Shown here: positions 56,085 through 64,000 of the stretch, piece by piece | How the letters are laid out: each line of letters begins with the position of its first letter | How positions within the stretch are numbered: position 1 is the stretch's first letter | The notes under the pieces: model-generated | Databases searched by the model: none | What the model was told of the DNA's origin: nothing | The model's input: the letters and a program-made list of their open reading frames with translations, nothing else | Translations under genes and position numbers: made by a program | Assembly: GCA_016647705.1 (NCBI GenBank) | Contig: CM028325.1 | Coordinates: 25,840,474 to 25,904,473 of the forward strand | Direction of reading: 5' to 3' | From: Eucommia ulmoides | Taxonomy: Eukaryota > Streptophyta > Magnoliopsida > Garryales > Eucommiaceae | Length of the DNA stretch: 64,000 bases

Positions 56085-56507
56085 TTGGTTTGTCAAATAC
56101 AGTTTTCGGCGATCGCGACCAAGTTTTTGGTAATGATTGACGGGGGTTATGTTTTGGATTACTATTGATATTGTGAGTAAATAACTTGATTTTAATTTAG
56201 GCATTTTTTATTGTATATAATTTTTCTTTGTAGTTTTGTTTTTGTATTTCTTATGCAGTGTACTTGGCGATGTTAGATCGACAGGTATTGATACATCTCT
56301 TTCAACGGGATTCTGACCCGTTTATAGTGCATGGCCACGCACATAAGACGGTAAGGTGTGTCGTTGAAAGATCGAGCCGAACAAAGTAATATTCCGCCAA
56401 GCTTAAGGGCGTTCTGAATGTGTCGGGCTGATGACCATAAACCAAGCGCTTTTTGGGAAGCAACCCAAGGCACAAATAAGTTAGATTTGTCGCAACCAAT
56501 TTGATTC

Positions 56508-56530
56508 GGAGGCGAGATTCTCTCGCCTCC
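56508..56530 (+). promoter_or_regulatory. Perfect 10-bp hairpin downstream of primer site
   Basis: GGAGGCGAGA, loop TTC, TCTCGCCTCC form a perfect stem. The related element has GGAGGCGAG ATC CTCGCGCCTCT at 33583-33561 on the minus strand, with a small bulge but the same stem. A retained RNA hairpin some 450 bases after the primer site could serve dimerisation or packaging; that is inference. Confidence 0.75.
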
Positions 56531-57971
56531 TAGGTACGTGTTCTATACCCTAGTCTTCATTATAATTCCTTATCATGTCATTGGGATCCCTGACTAGTTT
56601 GTTTTGGGCATTTCCTGTTTGAGTCGGCTGTGATGTATGGTATGTTTATTTATGTTTTAGTTACTATGTTTTATTGTTTCTACATGTGCATGTCTGTTTA
56701 GGATAGTTTTTGTATTATGTGCTGAGTTTTGACGTCATCTGGGCCATTACCCAATGATGAATCTGTCCCTTGGTTGTTTATTGAGGTTGAGCGTAAAACT
56801 CATGTATGTATGTTTTGTGTGCTCAACGTTACGTTTTAGTAAAAGTTATTATAGATCCTACTTGCACGAGCACATTAACTCAATATAAAACTGTCTAATT
56901 GATTTAAAAACGATTATCTATCACCTAAATTCATGATATTAGGGTGGTTTCTAGAACTTGATTCGGGGAGAAATTCGAGGCGAAATCCTAGGCGAGGTAG
57001 TTCGGAAGACATAATTTAGGCATTCATTTTCTCGCTTAAGCTTTTTTAAGCTTACCTTGTTAAATTATTACCCCTCGTTACCCTATCGAAGCCTAAATGC
57101 CATTGCAATTCTGAACACTTAACCAATACCATGGCCAATTGAATTACTTCCAATCCTTTATCGCTAAACCAAAGACACAATTTGAGCGAAAAGTTAGCAT
57201 TCAATATGCTACTTGAAGTGAGCGGTTGGGATTAAGGCAAACTTTTAATTGGTTCGATACTCGTGTACTCACTTGTCGTTTTTCTTTCGTATTTCACACC
57301 CCTTAAATTGTATAAATCCAATAAGTTTGGGGGTGTGTTGTTTAAAAAAAAAAAAAAAAAACCTATGTAAATATAGTTTTATTTTTGTTTCTTTTTTACA
57401 AGTGAGTATATCATTCTTAATATATGTTCAGGGTTGTTTCAAATGTATCTATGGGGTGTGAGAGTAACAAGCGATGTGCCTTGGGTAACGTCAAGTTAAC
57501 AATGTTAACCCATTTTTCTCTTTCAAATTTACTCTTGTCCATTTGTCCTAAACCGAACCAAGACCTATTGATCTTTTTGAACTTCCGAGCCTACATTAGT
57601 GGAGAATAGATCCCGGGTTAAGCCTATAGATTCCCAATACCTTCGGCTTTTTTTTGGTCATGCGCTTATATGATGGATAATCCAATCCAATTAACGGACA
57701 GGTATATATTTGAGTTTTAAACACACACACATTTTAGTAAGATCTATAACGACGCTTACTATTATAAATGTTGAAATTATAGAACACTACATGGTGTGTT
57801 TTTATGGTTGAACTCGATAGGATTGGGGGCCGATGAGAAATAGTTCATTTGGTCGGTAGATGATACTCAAAATTTGCACATATTTGTTTTTCGTGTTTTT
57901 TATTTTTAGTACTTAGTTTTTATATTTTCTTTTATTGTGTGAGTGTTTTACTCAAGGAATAACAAAATTCC

Positions 57972-57986
57972 GAGTTTGGGGGTATT
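57972..57986 (+). promoter_or_regulatory. G-rich (polypurine-like) tract before the 3' LTR
   Basis: GAGTTTGGGGGTATT directly precedes the LTR start TGATAGG. The same wording precedes the 3' LTR of the minus-strand element. Confidence 0.75.
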
Positions 57987-59400
57987 TGATAGGTGTAAAT
58001 TATCTATCTATTTTCAAATCGAATATTGTTATTTTTCGCGTACGTTTACTACGTTTTTAATACGTTTTAATATATTTTTATTCTTTTTGTATTAAAACAG
58101 GTGTATGGGTGAAAAGTTATGAAATCGGAGCACAAACGATCAATTCGGACAAAAAATGGTCGAAGAACGGTGAAAAAGCAAGCACGGAGGCAATATTCTG
58201 AAAGAAGCCCACCGCCGCGGTATCCAAACCACCGCCGCGGCAGTGAAAATGCAGAGAAAATAAATAGATGCTATAAACTCACTGCCTAGGCGGTGAACCA
58301 GCAGAATGTTTTCCTAGTCCACCGCCTTCTCCACTGCCTAGGCGAACATTAAATCGACATACCGACCGCCGTGGCGATCAGCTCTGCACGAGAATAGATA
58401 TTTTTTAGGATATTTTGCTTATTTATACCCCTCTCCTTTTCTCTCCTCTTCCTTCTTCCATCCATATGAGGCCATTTAGGGTTCCTATGATATTAGAGAG
58501 TGTTTTGGGGAAGCTCAAGCAAATACTAAGGGGAAGAACACAAAGCAACGAAGGAGAAGCGATCATGGAACGCTTTTAGCAACAAATCTTCAGACTATGG
58601 CTAGTTTCTCTCTTCATCTCTTATCTTAGGACTATTGTTTGAGCATGTTTAGCTCGTTTTACATTGTATAAATGGTTAGGGTCATGAGCTAAACATGGAT
58701 TGTAATAGGGATTAACATATTATTTATGAAAATGTAGTTTTGATGAAGTTTGTGTTTCACTTATGGTTGTTCCTTATAATTTTGATTGTGTTGCCGTGTT
58801 TTCTATGATGATATGATAGTTTAGATATATTGAGAATACGGGGTTTGAAGCTCGGGAGAGGTAACCCCGGATTCGGACTAGGGTAAACACAACACGACAA
58901 TCTAACGACTCGGGAGGGCATTAGAAGGTATGCAATCGATGACGTTGGGGCGAGACTCACGTGACCCAGAGTCGTTAAGACATTGAGGGGGACTTCGGCA
59001 TTGACACGAAGTCACGTATTCCCCCGTCTTACGCTCGGAAGAGGTGGTGAAGGAATTTACGAACCAAGATTTTTGGATATGCCGAACGCCATTAATGTTA
59101 ACTAAAATGAAATCAAACGCATTTAAGTAAATAAAACTAATCCCTAGGCAATCTACTCCCCTAAACAATCTCAAATTAGTATTTATAGTATAGTTAATTA
59201 AATTAGTATTTTAGTTTAATATTAGTATAAATTATATTCCATTTTTAACGCCTAGATAAAGTTAGGTTATGACAATCGCGGTACTCGATAGTAATATCAA
59301 CCAATCCCTGTGGATACGATACCCGACCGTAAGGTCCATATACTAAAACTTGATCCGTACGCTTGCGGTGAAAGTGACAGCGCATTAATTGCGGCCACCA
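57987..59400 (+). repeat. 3' LTR of the plus-strand non-autonomous element
   Basis: It matches 54630-56060. The palindrome array is at 58205-58375 (CCGCCGCGG and GCCTAGGCGG forms) and TATA at about 58420. Confidence 0.9.
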
Positions 59401-59405
59401 CAGCT

Positions 59406-60165
59406 CAACAGAAGAGATAGATGATTTTAGGAAACGTCCAGGAGTTCTCCATCCCTACGAATGGGTTAAAGAAGTGACCTTTAACCAAGGAACCAAAAAA
59501 TATGGATTGGCACATTCTTGAGCCAACCTGAGAAAGAAAAATTCATCCAGTTATTGGAAAAGAATTTGGATGTGTTTGTTTGGGCACCTAAAGATATGAA
59601 GAGGATTAACCCTGAGGTAATGGTTCACCAACTCAATATCTCGAGGTTTTACCCTTTGGTGAAGCAAAAGATGAGCATGTTCAGCTCGGAGAAAAAAGAT
59701 GCAATAAAGTCTAAATTACGTAGACTACTCATAATAGGGCACATAAGGGAGGTGGTCTACCCAAAGTGTTTAGCCAACACAGTGCTTGTTAAAAATTAGA
59801 ATGGAAAATTGAGGATGTGCGTGGACTTCATTGACCTGAATCATGCGTACCCCAAAGACTGCTACCCAATACCTAGAATCGACCAAATGGTGGACACAGC
59901 TGCTGGGCACGAGATGTTATCAATGATGGATGCGTATTCGGGATACAACCAAATACATATGAACCATACAGATGGGGAGACAATGACTTTCATAACCCTT
60001 AGAGGTACGTTTGCTATAAGGTGATGCCTTTCGGTCTAAGAAATACCGAGGCAATGTACCAACGTCTTATGAATCATATGTTCTAAGAAAGAATTGGAAC
60101 AACTATGGAGGTTTATATAGATGATATATAAGTTAAAATCTTAAAGAAGAAATATTATTTGTAGC
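59406..60165 (+). pseudogene. Gypsy reverse transcriptase, with frame breaks
   Basis: The frame from about 59518 reads SQPEKEKFIQLLEKNLDVFVWAPKDM. KLRMCVDFIDLNHAYPKDCYPIPRID (from about 59810, after a stop) and MMDAYSGYNQI are RT motifs. A frame shift follows near 60018, then VMPFGLRNTEAMYQRLM, and the catalytic YIDD at 60114-60125. A stop lies just before it (after MNHMF). RT copies the element RNA. This copy has at least one frameshift and several stops. Confidence 0.9.
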
Positions 60166-60203
60166 ATCTATAAGAAGCTTTTGTAATATTACGAAAGTAC
60201 AAC

Positions 60204-60960
60204 ATGAACTTAAACCTTGAGAAGTGTGCCTTCAGTGTAACGTTAGGCAAATTCTTAGGTTTCGTGGAGAACAAGGCAGGTATTACGGTTGATGCTGGAC
60301 AAATAGAAGCCATCAGAAAAATGAAGTCCCCTACAAAGATAGGTGAGGTCCAAGTGTTGACTGGGAGATTGGTGAGACTGAACAGGTGCATCTCCAAATT
60401 CATGGATAGATGCGCTCCTTTCTTCAAAATCTTGAGGGGGAGCAAAAAATTTCATTGGGATTAAGAGAGCGAACATGCCTTTGGGTCCATCAAGGATTAC
60501 CTCGGCCCAATTGAGACTTCAGCCAAGGTTGAGCCCGAAAATGATCTATACCTATACTTTGTAGTCACTACTATTGCGGTAAACGCAACATTGGTGAAGG
60601 AATGTGCCGAAAGGCAAAGACCAGTTTTTTATGTAAGCAAATCATTGTTACCAGCGAAAACCCGCTACACTGAGATTGAGAAACTCCGTTTAGCTTTGAT
60701 AACTGCAGCACGGAAGCTGCGATCGTACTTCCAAGCTCCTGCAATCAACGTGCTAATCTCGTACCCGCTCAGGGCAGTAATACACAGGCCAGAAGTTTCA
60801 AGTTGCCTCATGAAGTGGGCGGTAGAGATGGGAGAATTCTATGTAACCTACAAACTGAGGACAACAATCAAAGGCCAAGTGTTGGCCGATTTCATTGCTG
60901 AGCTAACACCCCGAGAAGGGGTAACCATAGAGGAGAGAATGTTTTATGACTCCAGTTAGA
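60204..60960 (+). pseudogene. Gypsy RT end and RNase H
   Basis: NLNLEKCAFSVTLGKFLGFV (60204 on) is the RT thumb region. ALITAARKLRSYFQAP and PVFYVSKSLL...KTRYTEIEKL (from about 60615) are the standard RNase H of gypsy elements. VLADFIAELTP near 60885 is the conserved linker to the second RNase H in Tat elements. Confidence 0.85.
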
Positions 60961-61300
60961 CCTTGAAAATGACGAAGCATCAAACTCACGAGAATGTGGA
61001 GTCGGCATAATTCTGGAAACTCCAGAGGGTGATCAACTCGAGAAGGCTATGTAGCTCAGATTTAGAGTATCCAACAACAAGACAGAGTACGAGGTCGTGA
61101 TCCTGGGTCTGACCTTAGCGAAAGAACTGGGGGCTTATTGTGTGGAGGTCAAATCAGATTCATAACTTGTAGTCAATCAAATAAACGGGGCTTACATGGT
61201 CAACGAATGAATGTCATGCCTCTACGTCGATAATGTGAAGGAGCTAACAAAGGCCTTTAACAGTTGCAAAGTTGAAGTTATTCCAAAGACTGAGAATGAG
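60940..61300 (+). pseudogene. Second (archaeal-type) RNase H of the Tat lineage
   Basis: FYDSS near 60945 stands for the usual DGS start. After frame changes ASNSRECGVGIILETPEG, NNKTEYEVVILGLTLAKELGA and VEVKSDS, then LVVNQINGAY follow. The order matches the extra RNase H found in Tat and Ogre elements. Stops are present throughout. Confidence 0.8.
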
Positions 61301-62660
61301 AAAGTTGATGCACTGTTAGTATTAACTTCATCATTCGGCCCAAATCAGCAATCCAAATTGGTGGATTATTTGGAGTTGTCATCTGTATCAGTTCAAACCG
61401 AGTCTTGCGTATGCATTGGAGAGCTGGGACAAGACAAAGACTAGAGAACTCCTTTAGTACACTACTTAAACGAGGAAACGTTACCAGACGACAAGGAGGC
61501 AGCACAGAAAATTTTATACAAGGTATCGAGATACATCATGATGGATAGTAAGTTATACCGAAGATCATTCACACAATATTTATTGCTTTGCTTGGGGCCA
61601 AAAGAAGCCACATACGTGATGCAAGAAATTCATAAAGGAGTTTGTGGGAACTATCAGGGAGGAAGAACCTTGGCACACAAGGCACTAACAATCCGGTACT
61701 ACTGACCAACCATGCATAACGATGCGAAGGAATACGTCATGAAGTATGATAAGTGCCAATGGTTCTTGAAGTATATCTGAATTCCATCTCAAGCACAAAC
61801 ACCCATCCATAGTCCATGACCTTTTGCCCAATTGGGAATGGATGTACTAAGACCTTTCACACAGGTGCTCAGGAACAAGAAATACCTACTAGTGGTGATT
61901 GATTACTTCACCAAATAGGTAGAGGCTGAGGTGTTCGTGACTGTGGGTGAGAATGAAGTCAAAAACTTCCTTTGGAAACAAGTAATCTGCCATTTCGATA
62001 TTCTGACAGTACTGATATCAGATAATAGAACTCCTCTCACTAGGGAAAAGGTTACCTAGATGTACAACGAGCTAAAGATACAACATCGAACATCAAGCCT
62101 AGTTTATCCACAAGCAAATAGAGAAGCAAAAGTAACAAACAGGTCAATTAAAGAAGTAACAAAGCACCCAAAGCACAAGCAAATGGGTAAAGGAGCTGTC
62201 GGTGATTTTGTGGGCCTACCGTACCACTGCAAGTACAACTACAGGAAAAACGCCCTACTCTATAACATATGGAACGAAAACAATGGTCTCAATGGAAATC
62301 GGTTTACCTTTAATGAGGGACAACACAGTTAACCTCGTAGAAAACAAAAGAGTGATATGCCAAGAGCTGGACCAGTTGGACGAGAAATGAAAATAAGGTA
62401 GCTAAGGATGGCGGCCTACAAATCGAAGATGACAAGGGCGTTCAACCATGTAGTTCGCCCAAGACATTTCACAATAGGAGAGTTAGTACTTCAGAGGGTA
62501 ATGCCACACCGTCCAGAGGCCTGGCCAGGAAAACTCGCTCCTACTTGGGAGGGGCCATACAAGGTGATCAAGGTGAACCGACCTAGGACGTACTAGTTGG
62601 AAGATCTGGATGGCGTTCCAGTCCCTAGACCACGGAACATCACACATTTGTGAAAATACT
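61300..62660 (+). pseudogene. Gypsy integrase, decayed
   Basis: A zinc-binding HHCC-type region is expected near 61610-61760; HKGVCGNYQGGRTLAHK (61630) is a weak form. The core is broken: QLGMDVLRPF (61835), LVVIDYFTK (61890), a SDNRTPL stretch (62020), then YPQANREAKVTNRSI (62105). WAYRTTASTTTGKTPYS (about 62206) and the C-terminal segment PGKLAPTWEGPYKVIKV (62529-62580) complete it. Several stops and frame changes occur. Integrase would join the DNA copy to the genome. Confidence 0.85.
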
Positions 62661-62845
62661 TTGTGTCAGCTCCTTATTATTTACCATATTAGATTTGAGG
62701 AAAAACTGTTTACTATTTTAATTATAAATTTTTAACAAGCAGTCATAGCTTCTTGTATTCACCAAAGGCTTCAACAAGGACCATCCCTACACTTAGGGTA
62801 TAAAACGACCTCGAGAATAGGTGCTAAAGTCAAATCACCCACTAA
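62661..62845 (+). other. Gypsy 3' untranslated region
   Basis: AT-rich spacer after the integrase with TAGGGTATAAAACGACC near 62797. No frame was recognised. Confidence 0.5.
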
Positions 62846-63345
62846 CTGAGCTACCTAGCCCAATTCGTCAAAATTGGCTGAGCGGCCAAGGCCAGCCCAA
62901 ATCAATCGATGAACTGCCCAGCCTAGTTCATATACAGACCGAGCTGCCTGGCCCAGTTCGTCAAAATTGGTTGAACTGCCACAGTCATCCCAAATTAATC
63001 ATTGAATGGCCCAGTTCATACACAAATTGAGCTGCCTAGCCCAGTTCGTCAAAATTGGCTGAGCTGCCACAGTTAACCCAAATCAATCGTCTAACTGGCT
63101 AGCCCAATTCACATACAGACCGGGTTGCCTAGCCCAATTCGTCAACATTGCCTGGGTTGCCACAGTCAACCCAAATTAATCGTTGAACTGCCTTGCCCAG
63201 TTCACGTATGGACCGAATTGCTTAGCCCAATTCACCAAAATTGGCTGAGTTGCCAAGGCCAACCCAGATCAATGTGTAACCCCCTAGTATAGTTCACGTG
63301 CAAACCGTGCTATCTAGATCAATTCGCTGAGCTACCAAGACTAAC
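62846..63345. repeat. Tandem array of about 92-bp units, 5.5 copies
   Basis: Units begin GAGCTACCTAGCCC-type at about 62848, 62941, 63029, 63121, 63214 and 63306 (spacing 88-93 bp). Each contains CAATTCGTCAAAATTGGCTG and AGCCCAAATCAATCG-like words. It lies between integrase and polypurine tract, where Tat/Ogre elements often carry tandem repeats. Confidence 0.9.
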
Positions 63346-63503
63346 CTAGTGGTTAAAAAAATAATAAGTTCAACTCATCCTATAAATACCAAGGTCAGCT
63401 CACCAACTACTAGCTCAGTCCAACCAAACTTCAGGTCAGCAAGTATATTATTAGTCTGGATTCATACAATCCACATCGCGTTTATTAGTTAAACACGATA
63501 TAT

Positions 63504-63526
63504 GAGGAAGGCAGAGGGGGAAAGAA
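63504..63526 (+). promoter_or_regulatory. Polypurine tract of the gypsy element
   Basis: GAGGAAGGCAGAGGGGGAAA and following purines (23 bases in all) stand where the plus-strand primer tract is expected. Confidence 0.7.
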
Positions 63527-64000
63527 TAAAAACACATTTTTTATTCTTCCGGGAAGAATAAAACCAAAAGAATAAAAACACATTTCTTATTCTTCCGGGA
63601 AAAATAAAACCACATTTTTTATTTTTCCCAAAAATAAAAACACATTTCTTATTCTCCCCAAATCACTCATTACCCTCATTAGAAGTTATGACTGGGAAGC
63701 TTACCCTCATTATCCTGAACTTTACTTTTTTCTTAAAACGTGAGTGCTAAGAACCCTTTTTCTATGCATGAATGATATTTGAACAAACGATCTATTCTAG
63801 AAAATCATTCAACACACGACACTTGAAGTTCAACAATTTCTCACAAACAACGAACTTATCATTGCAATCCAAGATACATAAAATTCTTGAACGTATCACT
63901 TCTTACCATGGAGTTCAGACTGGGAAAGAGAATTACACATATTGTTAAAAAATTCTCTTGAGATTTTTTCGAACATGTAAGGGCTTATTAGGTGACTTAT
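63527..64000. other. Sequence after the polypurine tract, no match to the 5' LTR
   Basis: About 130 bp of imperfect 35-40-bp repeats (AATAAAAACACATTTCTTAT words) are followed by AT-rich DNA. If the tract is right the 3' LTR should begin here, but I see no resemblance to 52950-53655; the LTR may be deleted or continue past the window. Confidence 0.5.

Larger units (their letters stand above)
56061..57986 (+). other. Internal region of the plus-strand element, no protein genes
   Basis: 1926 bp without a frame resembling gag or pol. Several blocks match the interior of the element at 30045-35679 when that is read on the minus strand, including the hairpin region (GATTCGGAGGCGAGA) and the G-rich tract before the 3' LTR. 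A poly(A) run lies near 57344-57361. Confidence 0.7.
54630..59400 (+). mobile_element. Non-autonomous LTR retrotransposon (LARD-like), plus strand
   Basis: A perfect CAGCT duplication (54625-54629, 59401-59405) flanks 4771 bp. LTRs are 1431 bp (54630-56060) and 1414 bp (57987-59400), starting TGATAGG and ending CCACCA or TCACCA, and about 90% alike by eye. The tRNA-Asp primer site, a hairpin, a 1.9-kb interior without gag or pol, and a G-rich tract follow the same plan as 30045-35679. The element sits inside the Tat-type gypsy polyprotein. Confidence 0.92.
52950..63526 (+). mobile_element. Ty3/gypsy element of Tat type, decayed and interrupted
   Basis: Order on the plus strand: LTR-like leader ending near 53655, a primer-site-like TTGATGTCGTTTGTGGGAAA, protease, RT, RNase H, a second RNase H and integrase, then a 92-bp tandem array and a polypurine tract. 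RT before integrase identifies Ty3/gypsy. The additional RNase H marks the Tat lineage. No chromodomain is seen. Gag is almost entirely missing. A 4.8-kb non-autonomous element (54630-59400) separates protease from RT. The left LTR edge and the 3' LTR were not found, so the ends are approximate. Confidence 0.75.

Noticed and set aside
62821-63030. Open frame with repeated LPSP(I/V)RQNWL words
   Set aside because: It is part of the 92-bp tandem array; no start context and no protein family.
1-64000. tRNA or rRNA genes, CRISPR arrays, bacterial operons
   Set aside because: Scanned for cloverleaf A/B boxes, conserved rRNA words and regular spacer arrays; only the SINE-like A box and transposon tandem repeats were seen.

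Overview
This window is nuclear DNA of a flowering plant. The evidence is one intact spliced plant cell-wall gene (a trichome birefringence-like, TBL, protein), a strongly AT-rich background with many microsatellites, and plant transposon families: Ty1/copia including a Sirevirus-like type, Ty3/gypsy of the Tat type with a second RNase H, tRNA-Asp-primed non-autonomous LTR elements, Helitron, PIF/Harbinger, hAT and Mutator-like MITEs, and L1 and RTE LINEs. The species cannot be named from the sequence alone. No rRNA, tRNA or CRISPR feature was seen.

Layout. 1-4.2 kb: a MITE, then a decayed copia LTR split just before its primer site by a minus-strand Sirevirus-like LTR. 4.8-21.1 kb: a non-autonomous DNA transposon with long inverted ends contains a short-LTR Ty1/copia element (5100-19215). 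That element's integrase is split by a Sirevirus-like element (7672-16908), whose 3' LTR is split by an L1-type LINE. 21.3-40.8 kb: a SINE-like piece and a PIF/Harbinger transposase pseudogene cut in two by an 18-kb LTR-element block (22001-40354, TSD TATTC). One LTR of that block holds a Helitron. The other holds a minus-strand copia element (28367-39865, TSD CTATA), which holds a non-autonomous LTR element (30045-35679, TSD GTACT) and a Mutator-type MITE (9-bp TSD). 41.2-46.6 kb: a MITE and the TBL gene, five exons encoding 406 residues with no break, the only apparently functional host gene. An RTE LINE remnant lies in its first intron. 47.6-50.2 kb: a plant-mobile-domain gene remnant split by a solo LTR (TSD CTCAT). 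51.5-52.0 kb: a hAT-type MITE. 53-63.5 kb: a decayed Tat-type Ty3/gypsy element whose protease and RT regions are separated by a second non-autonomous LTR element (54630-59400, TSD CAGCT), ending in a 92-bp tandem array and a polypurine tract; its 3' LTR is not seen.

How the parts relate. The related non-autonomous elements at 30-35.7 kb and 54.6-59.4 kb and the solo LTR at 48.4-50.0 kb share LTR architecture, and the two complete elements share a tRNA-Asp primer site, an internal region of about 1.95 kb with no recognisable gag or pol, and a hairpin after the primer site. They look dependent on proteins made elsewhere. The most unusual signals are arrays of short GC palindromes about 40 bp or more upstream of the TATA box in these LTRs, the conserved hairpin, and a palindromic motif near TTAGTGAACGTTCACTAA scattered about 15 times through the DNA transposon at 4.8-21.1 kb.
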